NCBI GenBank assembly: GCA_009844085.1
Contig: VYCF01000021.1
Location: forward strand, 62,001 to 126,000
DNA from: Gammaproteobacteria bacterium
Lineage (GTDB): Bacteria; Pseudomonadota; Gammaproteobacteria; Pseudomonadales; Pseudohongiellaceae
DNA length: 64,000 bases
Reading direction: 5' to 3'
Shown: positions 40,186-49,187 of the stretch, in pieces
Layout of the letters: the number at the start of each line of letters is the position of its first letter
How positions within the stretch are numbered: position 1 is the first letter of the stretch
Translations under genes and position numbers: made by a program
The notes under the pieces: generated by a model
Databases searched by the model: none
Seen by the model: the letters and a program-made list of their open reading frames with translations, nothing else
What the model was told of the DNA's origin: nothing

Positions 40186-40314
40186 CTTGGATCCGTCGCC
40201 GCCGGGCTGGGGGTGTGTTTGGCGGACGCTGTAAATACATCCATGTACGCTGCGGCCTCGGCTTCCTGCCTCGGACGCCCGCCAAACACACCCCCAGCCC
40301 GACGGCGACTCACG
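40186..40314. repeat. Giant hairpin element, copy A
   Basis: A 129 bp intergenic element between CTTGG and CTCACG. The arms 40195-40229 and 40275-40309 pair at 32 of 35 positions. The central part carries two mini-hairpins: TACATCCATGTA (40236-40247) and a weaker GGC-TTCCT-GCC (40260-40270). It lies between the metG stop and the protease start, both on the minus strand. A second copy at 57759-57891 has the same ends and core. Its arm sequence differs but remains self-complementary. Similar ATCCATG-type repeats occur between genes in other gammaproteobacteria as I recall, but I cannot name this family. Confidence 0.8.
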
Positions 40315-40331
40315 TTGTGCGAGACCGACGG

Positions 40332-42380
40332 TCAGTTGATTCTCATGCCTGGTTTGGCGCCGGTGTCGGGATGCAATACCCAGATTTCCTTTCCGCCGGG
40401 GCCGGCGGCAAGGATCATACCTTCGGAGGTGCCGAATTTCATTTTTCGGGGTTTGAGGTTGGCGACTACCACCAGCAGTTTGTCTGTCAGTTGTTCCGGT
40501 TTGTACGCGGTGCGGATGCCGGCGAATACGGTGCGTTCGACGGGGTCTCCGGCTGCGTCTACGCCCAGGTCAAGGCGGAGGCGCAGGAGTTTGTCGGCGC
40601 CTTCGACCAGTGATGCCTCGATTACTTGTGCGACGCGCAGGTCTACTTTCGCGAATGCGTCGATGTCGATTTCGGCGGCGATTTCTTCGATGGCTTCCTC
40701 GGCGGGCGCAGCTTCGGCAGCGTTCTGGCCGCTATCCCAGCTTTGCCTTGATTCTTCGATCATGGCTTGCACCGCGGCGGGTTCGACTCGTGTCATCAGG
40801 GGCTTGAAGCGGTTGATGCGATGATCGAGCAGGAGCGAATCGAAATCGCTCCAGGCCAGGGGATCGATCGCCAGGAATTCTTCGGCGTCGGCCGCCATCG
40901 CCGGCAGTACGGGTTTGAGGTAGCCGGCGAGGAGGCGGAAGGCGTTGATGCCGGTGGTGCAGATCTGCTGCAACTCGGGCGATCTCTGGTCCGATTTGGC
41001 GATTTCCCAGGGCTTGCGTTCGTTGAGGTATTGGTTGGCCTTGTCCGCCAGCGCCATGATCCGGCGCACGGCCTTGCCGTATTCGCGTTGTTCGAACAGG
41101 TCGGCGATTTCGGCGGAAGCATCGCGGACTTCCTCGATCAGGGCCTCGTTGTCGACGGCATCGGCGAGCATGCCGTCAAAGTTCTTGCCGATGAAGCCGG
41201 CGCAGCGGCTGGCGATGTTGACCAGCTTGCCGACCAGGTCCGAATTTACCCGCTGCACGAAGTCTTCCAGGTTCAGGTCGAGATCGTCGACGCCCGGGCC
41301 GAGTTTCGCTGCCAGGTAGTACCGCAGATATTCCGGGCTCAGGTGTTTCAGATAGGTTTCGGCATTGATGAAAGTGCCCCGGGACTTGGACATCTTGGTG
41401 CCGTCCACGGTGAGGAAGCCGTGAACGAATACCGCGTCGGGCGTGCGATAGCCCGCGCTCTCCAGCATCGCCGGCCAGAACAGTGTATGGAAATTGACGA
41501 TGTCCTTTCCGATGAAATGATAGAGTTCATGGTCGCGCCCCGACTGCCACCAGGCGTCGAAATCGAGTCCCTTGCGCTTGCAATAGTTGAGAAAGCTCGC
41601 CATGTAACCGATGGGAGCGTCGAGCCAGACGTAGAAGTACTTGCCCGGGTGGCCCGGTATCTCGAAACCGAAATAGGGTGCGTCGCGGCTGATGTCCCAG
41701 TCCTGCAGGCCTTCCTCGAGCCATTCGTCGAGCTTGTTGGCGACGGCCTCGTGTACGGCGCCGCCCCGAATCCAGTTCCGCAGCATTTCCGTGAACGCCG
41801 ATACGGTGAAAAAGAAGTGCTCGGATTCCTTCTCCACAGGCGTGGCGCCGGAGAGGGCGGATTTCGGATCGATCAATTCCGATGGGCTATGGGTCGAGCC
41901 GCAGACTTCACAGTTGTCGCCATATTGGCCTTCGGCGTTGCAGCGCGGGCAGGCGCCGGTGATATAGCGGTCGGCGAGGAACAGATTCTTTTCCGGATCG
42001 AACAACTGGCGGATGTTGCGCCGGGCGATATGGCCGTTGCGTTCGAGCGCCAGGTAGATCGATTCCGACAATTCCCGGTTTTCTTCCGAATGCGTCGTGT
42101 AAAAGTTGTCGAAGCCGATCAGGAAACCGACGTAGTCGCGCCGGTGCTCGCGGTTGACCCGGTCGATCAGTTCCTCGGGCGTAATGCCCTGGCTCTCGGC
42201 GCTGAGCATGATGGCGGTGCCATGCGCATCGTCTGCACAGACGTAAATGCACTGGTGGCCGCGCATTTTCTGCAGGCGCACCCAGATATCGGTCTGGATC
42301 GCTTCCATGACGTGACCGAGATGGATATCGCCGTTCGCATAGGGCAGGGCGCCCGTAACGAGTATCTTGCGTTGTTTCAC
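40332..42380 (-). CDS. metG: Methionyl-tRNA synthetase
   Basis: 682 residues. The HIGH-type motif is H20-L-G-H23 in [10 protein letters not shown] and the KMSKS loop is in [10 protein letters not shown]. The zinc knuckle is C-x2-C-x9-C-x2-C ([17 protein letters not shown]). The C-terminal dimerisation and tRNA-binding OB-fold domain is included ([24 protein letters not shown]), as in E. coli MetG. It charges initiator and elongator tRNA-Met. It is divergent from dcd, with 130 bp between starts. Confidence 0.97.
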   Translation of the reverse strand: MKQRKILVTGALPYANGDIHLGHVMEAIQTDIWVRLQKMRGHQCIYVCADDAHGTAIMLSAESQGITPEELIDRVNREHRRDYVGFLIGFDNFYTTHSEENRELSESIYLALERNGHIARRNIRQLFDPEKNLFLADRYITGACPRCNAEGQYGDNCEVCGSTHSPSELIDPKSALSGATPVEKESEHFFFTVSAFTEMLRNWIRGGAVHEAVANKLDEWLEEGLQDWDISRDAPYFGFEIPGHPGKYFYVWLDAPIGYMASFLNYCKRKGLDFDAWWQSGRDHELYHFIGKDIVNFHTLFWPAMLESAGYRTPDAVFVHGFLTVDGTKMSKSRGTFINAETYLKHLSPEYLRYYLAAKLGPGVDDLDLNLEDFVQRVNSDLVGKLVNIASRCAGFIGKNFDGMLADAVDNEALIEEVRDASAEIADLFEQREYGKAVRRIMALADKANQYLNERKPWEIAKSDQRSPELQQICTTGINAFRLLAGYLKPVLPAMAADAEEFLAIDPLAWSDFDSLLLDHRINRFKPLMTRVEPAAVQAMIEESRQSWDSGQNAAEAAPAEEAIEEIAAEIDIDAFAKVDLRVAQVIEASLVEGADKLLRLRLDLGVDAAGDPVERTVFAGIRTAYKPEQLTDKLLVVVANLKPRKMKFGTSEGMILAAGPGGKEIWVLHPDTGAKPGMRIN

Positions 42381-42510
42381 CTGAAATTCCTCGCGCGCGG
42401 ATCATACTTTAACGAACCCGTAAAATCACCCGGATGGCGGGATGAACTGAAATCGGAATGGTTCTATCATGCGCTTGCGCCGCCCGGGGCGGCGGCCCGG
42501 AGAGGATCAC

Positions 42511-43080
42511 ATGACAATCAAGTCGGACCGATGGATCAGGACGATGGCCGAGGAGCAGCGGATGATCGAGCCGTTCGAGCCGGGCCAGGTGCGCAGGAAC
42601 GCCGACCGCAGGGTCATTTCCTACGGCACTTCCAGTTATGGCTATGACGTCCGTTGCGCGAACGAATTCAAGATCTTCACCAATGTGCATACGACCGCCG
42701 TGGTGGACCCGAAAAATTTCGACGAAACCAGTTTCGTCAGCATCGAAGAGCCGTCCTGTATCATTCCGCCAAACTCCTTCGCCCTTGCGCGCACCGTCGA
42801 ATATTTCCGCATTCCCGCCAATGTGCTGACCGTCTGTCTCGGCAAGTCGACTTATGCCCGCTGCGGCATCATCGTCAACGTCACGCCGCTTGAGCCGGAA
42901 TGGGAGGGACACGTCACGCTCGAGTTTTCGAACACCACGCCGCTGCCGGCCAAGATCTACGCCGGCGAAGGCGCCGCCCAGATGCTGTTTTTCGAAAGCG
43001 ACGAGCGTTGCGAAATCACGTATCGCGATCGCGGCGGCAAATACATGGGTCAAAAGGGAGTCACCCTGCCCAAGGCCTGA
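42511..43080 (+). CDS. dcd: dCTP deaminase
   Basis: 189 residues from [10 protein letters not shown], with a GGAGAGG site. Longer starts add arginine-rich residues not found in the family. Conserved [38 protein letters not shown] (active-site Arg and Glu, pieces shown) and the C-terminal [11 protein letters not shown] are present. It deaminates dCTP to dUTP for thymidylate synthesis. It is the monofunctional type, with the length of the pseudomonad enzyme. Confidence 0.95.
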   Translation: MTIKSDRWIRTMAEEQRMIEPFEPGQVRRNADRRVISYGTSSYGYDVRCANEFKIFTNVHTTAVVDPKNFDETSFVSIEEPSCIIPPNSFALARTVEYFRIPANVLTVCLGKSTYARCGIIVNVTPLEPEWEGHVTLEFSNTTPLPAKIYAGEGAAQMLFFESDERCEITYRDRGGKYMGQKGVTLPKA

Positions 43081-43417
43081 GTGGCGTCATGCAAATGGCG
43101 AACAGGCGAAAAATTGACGCCGCTGGCCGGAGCGTCAATAAACCGACTTAACGAATGCCGCTGTCCAGCGCCCCGTTTCTTCCCTAAGCAACTGAATTTA
43201 TTGTCTTTTTCTTGCGTTTACGCATAAAGCGCCGAGTTGGAACGGTTCTTGCTCATACCTATCTATCGGGTTTGCTCGCATTGCAGTGCGCCCGATCCGG
43301 CAGGCAACAACCGGCGGCTAATTCATACATCGACAGGTAGCCGAAGAAGTTTAGCGTTGCGAAGCGGGAACGTTAAAAAAGCGGAAAAGGACGACAGGGA
43401 ATCATGAGTTCGGCAAC
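43081..43417 (+). other. 337 bp intergenic region before fliA
   Basis: It holds an 8+8 bp inverted repeat at 43113-43139 (ATTGACGC, 11 nt loop, GCGTCAAT) just after dcd. This lacks a downstream T-run on the plus strand, so it is not a standard terminator for dcd. It also holds a sigma-54-type promoter at 43237-43254 (separate entry). A seven-codon frame MSSATWV at 43404-43427 overlaps the fliA start and owns the only good ribosome site (CAGGGA). I see no RNA gene and no other supported coding sequence. Confidence 0.5.
43237..43254 (+). promoter_or_regulatory. Sigma-54 (RpoN) promoter of fliA
   Basis: The sequence TTGGAACGGTTCTTGCT carries GG at 43239-43240 and GC at 43251-43252 with exactly 10 bp between. 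It matches the consensus TGGCACG-N4-TTGCW at all but one informative position. Transcription would start near 43264, leaving a leader of about 150 nt before fliA. Control of fliA by RpoN and a FleQ-type activator is known in some polar flagellates. No activator site was identified. Confidence 0.65.
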
Positions 43418-44149
43418 ATGGGTTTGATAAAAAGTAACGCAGCGGAAAAAGTGGAGAGCAGGGAATGGGCTCGGGAAACAGTGGAGAAACACGCGCCGCT
43501 GGTAAACCGCATCGCGCGCCATTTGCTGGCGAGAATGCCGGCCAATGTGCAACTCGACGATCTGGTGCAATCCGGCATGATCGGACTGCTTGACGCGGCC
43601 AGCAAGTACGACAAGACCAAGGGCGCCAGTTTCGAGACTTATGCCGGCATCCGCATCCAGGGCGCAATGCTGGACGAAGTCCGCAAGGGCGACTGGACCC
43701 CGCGTTCGGTGCATCGCAAGTCCCGCGACGTGTCGAAGGCGATTCAGAAGATTGAGGCGCGCACCGGCCGCCATGCCACCGACAAGGAAATTGCCGAAGA
43801 ACTGGAAACCGATCTGGATTCCTACTATCACATCCTGCAGGACGCCACCGGTACGCGACTGTTCAGTTTCGACGAAATCAGCGAAGGCGCCGATCCGGTC
43901 CTCGAGACGCTCGACAGCGATTTGCCGGATCCCCTGGACAACTTGCAACACAGCCGTTTCCAGCAGGATTTGACGAAGGCCATCGACGCCTTGCCCGATC
44001 GCGAGAAACTCGTGCTGTCGCTGTATTACGACGAAGAACTCAATCTGAAGGAAATCGGCGAGATCATCGGCGTCAGCGAATCGCGGGTAAGCCAGATTCA
44101 CAGCCTCGCGGCCTTGCGGCTGCGCTCAAGAATGTCCGAATGGAGTTGA
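43418..44149 (+). CDS. fliA: RNA polymerase sigma factor for flagellar genes (sigma-28)
   Basis: 243 residues. Region 2 is seen in LVNRIARHLLARMPANVQLDDLVQSG and ASFETYAGIRIQGAMLDEVR, region 3 in SRDVSKAIQKIEARTGRHAT. Region 4, with its helix-turn-helix, is in DREKLVLSLYYDEELNLKEIGEIIGVSESRVSQI (shown in part). FliA directs late flagellar and chemotaxis genes. No other motility gene is in the window. In pseudomonads flhF and fleN precede fliA and che genes separate it from ccm, whereas here dcd precedes it and ccmA follows 66 bp later. The ribosome site for this ATG is poor. Confidence 0.93.
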   Translation: MGLIKSNAAEKVESREWARETVEKHAPLVNRIARHLLARMPANVQLDDLVQSGMIGLLDAASKYDKTKGASFETYAGIRIQGAMLDEVRKGDWTPRSVHRKSRDVSKAIQKIEARTGRHATDKEIAEELETDLDSYYHILQDATGTRLFSFDEISEGADPVLETLDSDLPDPLDNLQHSRFQQDLTKAIDALPDREKLVLSLYYDEELNLKEIGEIIGVSESRVSQIHSLAALRLRSRMSEWS

Positions 44150-44215
44150 CACCGGACCAGGCCGAACCGGGTCCGCTATAATTCCGTCCGGACTCCTCCA
44201 CCGGAACGGCAAACA

Positions 44216-44860
44216 GTGACCGAGATTTCCCAGGACGCAAGCCCCCTGCTCGAGGTCCGCGCGCTGACCTGCGAACGGGGGGAGCGGTTGCTGTTCCGCG
44301 ATCTCGAATTCTCTCTCGATTCCGGCCAGGTGCTGCAAGTCAAGGGCGGCAACGGCTCGGGCAAGACCACGCTGATGCGCATCGTCTGCGGCCTCAACGA
44401 CAGCTTCGAGGGCGAGTTGTACTGGCGCGGCGATGCGCTCGGCGAGCGCTGGGACGCCTTTCACGCGAACCTGTTGTACATCGGCCACCGGTTGGCGGTG
44501 AATCACGTGCTGACGCCGCTGGAGAACCTGCGCTGGAGTTGCCGCCTGCACGATCCGGCGGACGACAGCGGCATTCGCGAAGCGCTCGCGGAAATGGATC
44601 TGGCCGGTTACGAGGATTCGCCCTGTTATTCGCTTTCCGCGGGACAGCAGCAACGTGTGTCGCTCGCCAGATTATTGCTCAGCAGCGCGGCACTATGGAT
44701 TCTCGACGAGCCGTTCACCACGCTCGACGTGGACGGCGTCGCCTTGCTGGAAAATCTCGTGGCGCGTCACGCCCGCGAGGGAGGGGCCGTACTGATCACG
44801 ACCCACCATAAGCTGGTCCTGCCGCGTCTGCGCACCTTGACGCTTGGAGTGGCGCGATGA
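44216..44860 (+). CDS. ccmA: Haem exporter ATP-binding protein CcmA
   Basis: 214 residues from a GTG. ABC ATPase motifs: Walker A GGNGSGKTTL, signature LSAGQQQR, Walker B LWILDEPFTTLD and the H-loop in TTHH. It pairs with CcmB, and with CcmC-CcmD-CcmE drives release of haem-loaded CcmE for cytochrome c maturation. First gene of a complete ccmABCDEFGHI order. It overlaps ccmB by 4 bp. A good -10 (TATAAT at 44177-44182) lies upstream without a properly spaced -35. Confidence 0.93.
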   Translation: MTEISQDASPLLEVRALTCERGERLLFRDLEFSLDSGQVLQVKGGNGSGKTTLMRIVCGLNDSFEGELYWRGDALGERWDAFHANLLYIGHRLAVNHVLTPLENLRWSCRLHDPADDSGIREALAEMDLAGYEDSPCYSLSAGQQQRVSLARLLLSSAALWILDEPFTTLDVDGVALLENLVARHAREGGAVLITTHHKLVLPRLRTLTLGVAR

Positions 44861-45564
44861 ATCGTACTGGAAATAGCGCGATGAATCGCGCAAACGCGGG
44901 CGCCGCGTTCCGGGCGACGCTGAAACGCGATCTGCTGATCAGCGTGAAGCGGCGCAACGACATCCTCAATCCCTTCATGTTCTTCATCATCGTCGTCTCG
45001 CTGTTTCCCATCGGCATCAGCCCGGAAAGCGCGATGCTGCGGCAGATCGCCGCGGGCGTCATCTGGATCGCGGTATTGCTCGCCTCGATGCTGTCGATGG
45101 ACAGTCTCTATCGCTCGGACTACGAGGACGGCTCGCTCGAACAATTGCTGCTCAGCTCCCAGCCGCTGTACCTGCTCGTATTCGCGAAGAATATCGCCCA
45201 CTGGCTGGTGAGCGGACTGCCGGTGATCCTCGTTTCGCCCTTGCTCGCCTATATGCTGGCGCTGCCCGCCGAGGGTTATCTCACGCTGGTGCTTTCGCTG
45301 CTGCTCGGCACGCCGGTAGTCGGCATGATCGGTGCGATCGCCGTGGCCCTGACCGTGGGGCTCGGCAGCCGCGGCCTGATCCTGGCGGTCATCACCGTGC
45401 CCATGAGCGTGCCCGTGCTCATCTTTGGCACGCTGGCGGTACAGAATTCCCTGGCGGGAGGTTCGCCGCTAGGTTATCTGGCGCTGCTCGGGGCAATGCT
45501 GGCGGCGGCGGCCAGCCTGGCGCCGGTCGCGACTGCGGCTGCCTTGCGCATTTCCCTGAATTGA
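44857..45564 (+). CDS. ccmB: Haem exporter membrane subunit CcmB
   Basis: 235 residues with six hydrophobic helices, starting at an ATG that overlaps the ccmA stop. A second ATG at residue 9 is possible. The conserved region LKRDLLISVKRRNDILNP precedes helix 1, and SLYRSDYEDGSLEQLLLS and GTPVVGMIGAIAVALT are family-typical. It is the permease half of the CcmAB transporter in the inner membrane. Confidence 0.93.
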   Translation: MNRTGNSAMNRANAGAAFRATLKRDLLISVKRRNDILNPFMFFIIVVSLFPIGISPESAMLRQIAAGVIWIAVLLASMLSMDSLYRSDYEDGSLEQLLLSSQPLYLLVFAKNIAHWLVSGLPVILVSPLLAYMLALPAEGYLTLVLSLLLGTPVVGMIGAIAVALTVGLGSRGLILAVITVPMSVPVLIFGTLAVQNSLAGGSPLGYLALLGAMLAAAASLAPVATAAALRISLN

Positions 45565-45667
45565 CAGACGCGCCAGGCGGGCGGAACGGTAACAGATTGT
45601 AGCCGCGGCCTTAGCATTGCGGCCGCTTCGGTTACAATGGCGACTGGTCGAAGTAGAGGTTGAAGAA

Positions 45668-46423
45668 GTGTCCGGTAGATGGCAATGGTTCCATAGGCTC
45701 GGTTCGCCGAAATGGTTCTATGAGAAGACCACGCGCTGGCTGCCCTGGCTGGTCGGAGCCATGGCGCTGTTTCTCACCGTGGGCGTTGCCTGGGCGCTGC
45801 TGTTCCTGCCGCCGGATTACCAGCAGGGCCATACTTCGCGCATTCTCGTCGTGCACGTCGCCGTGGCGGGCACTTCGCTGTCCTTTTTTCCGCTGATGGC
45901 CGCGGCGGGCACGGTAACCCTGGTCTGGCGCATCAAGCTGGCTGACATGGTGGCGAAACACGCGGCGCCGCTGGGCGCCTGGTTCACGTTTCTGACGCTG
46001 GCGTCCGGTTCGATCTGGGGCAGCGTGATGTGGGGCACCTGGTGGGAATGGACTGACAGCCGGCTGGTGTCGATGCTGTTTCAACTCTTTCTGCTGCTCG
46101 GCGTGATCTCCCTGCGCACCGCCATCGAGAATGCCGAAACCGCGGCCAGAGCCTGTGCGCTGCTGTCGATCGTCGGCTGCATCAATGTCGTCATCATCAA
46201 GTACTCGGTGGATTGGTGGAATACCCTGCATCAACCTTCGAGTCCGATTTCGATGGAGGTGGGCAACCCGAACGGACCGGAATTCTGGGTCGCCACGCTG
46301 GTCATGATCGTCGCCGTGTATCTGTTCCTCGCGGTCAGCCTGATCCTGGCGACGCGCAACGAGATTCTCGAGCGCGAGAACAATGCGCAGTGGGTGCGGG
46401 AACTCGTGGCGCAGGCGCGCTAG
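45668..46423 (+). CDS. ccmC: Haem handling protein CcmC
   Basis: 251 residues from the GTG at 45668, which has AGAGG upstream; longer readings cross the preceding non-coding stretch. Six helices and a periplasmic tryptophan-rich motif are present. The motif reads WGTWWEWTDSRLVS, with one extra residue compared with the usual WGTWWxWDxRLTS. Conserved haem-ligand histidines lie in the flanking loops (VVHVAVAGTS, TLHQPSS). It loads haem onto CcmE. A promoter-like pair TTAGCA (45611-45616) and TACAAT (45633-45638), 16 bp apart, lies just upstream and may add transcripts within the operon. Confidence 0.9.
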   Translation: MSGRWQWFHRLGSPKWFYEKTTRWLPWLVGAMALFLTVGVAWALLFLPPDYQQGHTSRILVVHVAVAGTSLSFFPLMAAAGTVTLVWRIKLADMVAKHAAPLGAWFTFLTLASGSIWGSVMWGTWWEWTDSRLVSMLFQLFLLLGVISLRTAIENAETAARACALLSIVGCINVVIIKYSVDWWNTLHQPSSPISMEVGNPNGPEFWVATLVMIVAVYLFLAVSLILATRNEILERENNAQWVRELVAQAR

Positions 46424-46449
46424 CAGCGCTCGGCGGAGGTTAAAAACGG

Positions 46450-46704
46450 ATGATTGATGGTATACAATTCAACAGTTTAGGCGAGTTTCTCGCGATGGGC
46501 GGCTATGCATTCAACGTATGGTCGGTATATGCGCTTTTCGCCATATTCCTGACCGCCAACCTGGCATTGCCCCTGCGCAAGCGCAGGCTGATCCTGCGTG
46601 ACCAGAAGCGCAGGCTCGCCGCACTCGATGCGCGAGAAGAAAGCGCCCGTGACCCGGCCGACAGCGCCGGCTGGGAAGTCAGCATGGCAGGAGACGAAAA
46701 ATGA
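46450..46704 (+). CDS. ccmD: Haem exporter small subunit CcmD
   Basis: 84 residues with a single membrane helix (VWSVYALFAIFLTANLALPL) preceded by the conserved GGYAFNVW and followed by a basic cytoplasmic stretch (RKRRLILRDQKRR). A GGAGG site lies about 10 bp before the ATG. CcmD stabilises the CcmABC-CcmE complex and helps release holo-CcmE. It overlaps ccmE by 4 bp. Slightly longer than the 69-residue E. coli protein because of an acidic tail. Confidence 0.88.
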   Translation: MIDGIQFNSLGEFLAMGGYAFNVWSVYALFAIFLTANLALPLRKRRLILRDQKRRLAALDAREESARDPADSAGWEVSMAGDEK

Positions 46705-47171
46705 TGAAGCCGCATCGCCGCAAGAGGCTCGGCGCGATTCTGTTCGTCGCTTTCGGCTTGAGCGTGGCGGTAACCCTGACCCTGTTCGCCCTGAGCCAGA
46801 ACATCAACATGTTCTATTCACCCACGCAGGTGGCGAACGGCGAAGTTGAATCGGGCACGCTGTTCCGGATCGGCGGCATGGTCAAGGACGGCTCGGTGGA
46901 GCAGCAGCAGGACAGTCTGGCGGTGAATTTCGTGACCACGGACTTTGTCCACGACGTGGCTATCGAATACGAGGGCATCCTGCCGGATCTGTTCCGCGAG
47001 GGTCAGGGAATCGTCGCAGAAGGCAGGCTCGACGCCCTGGGCGTGTTCCAGGCAAGCCGGGTGCTTGCCAAGCACGATGAGAACTACATGTCGCCGGAAG
47101 TCCGGGCAGCCCTGGAGCAGGCCGGCGCAAACCCGGAGAATCACCAGTTCAGGGCGACCCCGGAGGACTGA
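46701..47171 (+). CDS. ccmE: Periplasmic haem chaperone CcmE
   Basis: 156 residues. An N-terminal anchor helix (about 10-30) is followed by the OB-fold domain. The covalent haem ligand His125 is in LAKHDENYM, with Tyr129 as the likely axial residue. It carries haem from CcmC to CcmF/H. It is directly followed by ccmF with no intergenic bases. Confidence 0.94.
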   Translation: MMKPHRRKRLGAILFVAFGLSVAVTLTLFALSQNINMFYSPTQVANGEVESGTLFRIGGMVKDGSVEQQQDSLAVNFVTTDFVHDVAIEYEGILPDLFREGQGIVAEGRLDALGVFQASRVLAKHDENYMSPEVRAALEQAGANPENHQFRATPED

Positions 47172-49187
47172 ATGATCCCCGAACTGGGTCAGTTTTCACT
47201 GATTCTGGCATTCTGCCTCAGCATCCTGCTGGGCGTCATGCCGCTGGCGGGCGCCGCCACGGGCAACCGACTGTGGATGAACATGGGCCGGCCCCTGAGC
47301 GCCGGACTCTTCGTTTTCCTTGGAATCTGCCTGGTCATCCTGGCCCATGCCTTCGTCACCGACGACTTTTCCGTCCGCATCGTCGCCGCCCAGTCGAATT
47401 CGCTGCTTCCCATGCAATACAAGGTGACCGCGCTCTGGGGCGGTCACGAAGGCAGCTTCCTGTTGTGGACCTTCATGCTTGCCGGCTGGATTCTCGCCGT
47501 CGGCATATTCAGCAAGAGCATGCCCAGGGAATTCGTCGCCCGGGTGCTCGGCGTACTCGGCCTGCTTTGCGCGAGCTATATCCTGTTCATGCTCGCCACC
47601 TCAAATCCCTTCGACCGTATGGTTCCGGTACCGCCGGCCGACGGCGCTGATCTGAACTCCGCCTTGCAGGACATCGGCTTCATCTTGCATCCGCCGACCC
47701 TGTACATGGGCTATGTCGGTTTTTCCGTGGTGTTCGCCTTTGCCATTGCCGCCTTGCTCAGCGGCCGTCTCGACGCCGCCTGGGCGCGCTGGTCGCGGCC
47801 CTGGGCCAATGTCTCCTGGGCGATATTGACCATCGGCATCGCCCTCGGAAGCTGGTGGGCTTACTACGAATTGGGTTGGGGCGGCTGGTGGGCCTGGGAT
47901 CCGGTGGAAAATCCGCCGCTGATCACCTGGCTGTGCGGCGCGGCGCTGATCCATTCGCTGGCGGTGACCGAGAAGCGCCGTGTCTTCAAGAGCTGGACGG
48001 TATTACTCGCGATTCTCGCTTTCGCCGGCAGTCTGCTCGGCACTTTCATCACGCGTTCGGGCCTGCTGACTTCAGTGCACGCTTTCGCCAGCGACCCTTC
48101 CCGGGGAATCTTCATTCTCGCCATTCTCGGCGTTTTCGTCGGCGGCGCCTTGTTGCTATACGCAATCCGCGCTCCCCTGATCAAGAGCGAATTCGGTTTC
48201 GGCTCGCTTTCCCGGGAGATTTTCCTGCTTGCCAATAACGTGATTCTTGTGGTGGCCGCGGCGTCGGTTTTTCTCGGCACGCTTTTTCCGATGCTCTACC
48301 AGGCGCTGACCGGAGACCTCATCTCGATCGGGCCGCCTTATTTCAACATCATTTTCGTGCCCCTGATGATCCTGCTCGTCATCCTGCTCGGTATCGGGCC
48401 GATCAGCCGCTGGAAGAAGACTTCGGGTGCGTATCTGCAGCGGCAACTCGGAAAAGTGGCGGCCGCCAGCGTGTTGCTTGGCGTGGCGCTGCCATTGATC
48501 GTCCTGCTGAACATCTCCATCCCGGCCACCATCGCCGTGGCGCTGGCGATCTGGATCGTGCTCGGCATCGGCCGGGATCTGGCCGCCAAGACAGCCAACA
48601 AGCCCAGCCGGTGGCAGGGACTGCGGTCGCTCACGTACGGCTATTACGGCATGCAGGGCGCACATTTCGGCGTCGCCGTCATGCTCATCGGCGTAGCACT
48701 GACAAGCTATTTCAGCAGCGAGCGAAGCGTATTGCTGCAAGCCGGCGATTCGGTGCAACTCGGTGGCTACGAATTTCAGTTTGCGGGCAGCGAAAGAATC
48801 GCCGGGCCGAATTACAATGCCGACCGCGCGACGGTGCTCGTCACGCGCGATGATGAGGCCGTGGCGGATCTGTATCCTGAATTGCGGGTGTATCTCGCCA
48901 ACGGCGCCCCTTCGACGGAAATGGCCATCGACCCGAGCCTGCTGCGCGACCTGTTCGTCACGCCCGGCGAGATTCGCGCCAACGGCGCCTGGACCATGAC
49001 GGTTTACGTCAAACCCTTCGTGCGCTGGATCTGGCTCGGCGCAATCTTCATGGCCCTCGGCGCAACCATCGCCGCCGCCGACCGACGCTATCGCAAGCTC
49101 GCACGTGTGCGCGATCATGCGCATGAACCAGCCGTCGGCGATATGAAACCAGGCGGTTTGCAACCCGCTTCGGGAGACGGCACATGA
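47172..49187 (+). CDS. ccmF: Cytochrome c haem lyase subunit CcmF
   Basis: 671 residues with about 14-15 membrane helices. The tryptophan-rich haem-handling motif is in WGGWWAWDPVENPPLITWL, and conserved histidines occur in LWGGHEGSFLLW, DIGFILHPPTLYMGYVGF and LLTSVHAFASDP. It ligates haem to apocytochromes together with CcmH/CcmI. The start abuts ccmE and the end overlaps ccmG by 4 bp. Length matches the E. coli 647-residue class. Confidence 0.96.
   Translation: MIPELGQFSLILAFCLSILLGVMPLAGAATGNRLWMNMGRPLSAGLFVFLGICLVILAHAFVTDDFSVRIVAAQSNSLLPMQYKVTALWGGHEGSFLLWTFMLAGWILAVGIFSKSMPREFVARVLGVLGLLCASYILFMLATSNPFDRMVPVPPADGADLNSALQDIGFILHPPTLYMGYVGFSVVFAFAIAALLSGRLDAAWARWSRPWANVSWAILTIGIALGSWWAYYELGWGGWWAWDPVENPPLITWLCGAALIHSLAVTEKRRVFKSWTVLLAILAFAGSLLGTFITRSGLLTSVHAFASDPSRGIFILAILGVFVGGALLLYAIRAPLIKSEFGFGSLSREIFLLANNVILVVAAASVFLGTLFPMLYQALTGDLISIGPPYFNIIFVPLMILLVILLGIGPISRWKKTSGAYLQRQLGKVAAASVLLGVALPLIVLLNISIPATIAVALAIWIVLGIGRDLAAKTANKPSRWQGLRSLTYGYYGMQGAHFGVAVMLIGVALTSYFSSERSVLLQAGDSVQLGGYEFQFAGSERIAGPNYNADRATVLVTRDDEAVADLYPELRVYLANGAPSTEMAIDPSLLRDLFVTPGEIRANGAWTMTVYVKPFVRWIWLGAIFMALGATIAAADRRYRKLARVRDHAHEPAVGDMKPGGLQPASGDGT

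Noticed and set aside
40767-42647. 626-codon open frame on the plus strand
   Set aside because: Antisense to metG, running into the dcd leader; His/Val/Asp-rich composition of a shadow frame.
43113-43139. Inverted repeat after dcd as an intrinsic terminator
   Set aside because: No T-run follows on the plus strand; the T-run is on the minus strand, where there is no gene to terminate.
44146-44182. TTGACA and TATAAT before ccmA as a promoter
   Set aside because: Both hexamers are perfect but 25 bp apart, too far for a sigma-70 promoter; only the -10 may be meaningful.
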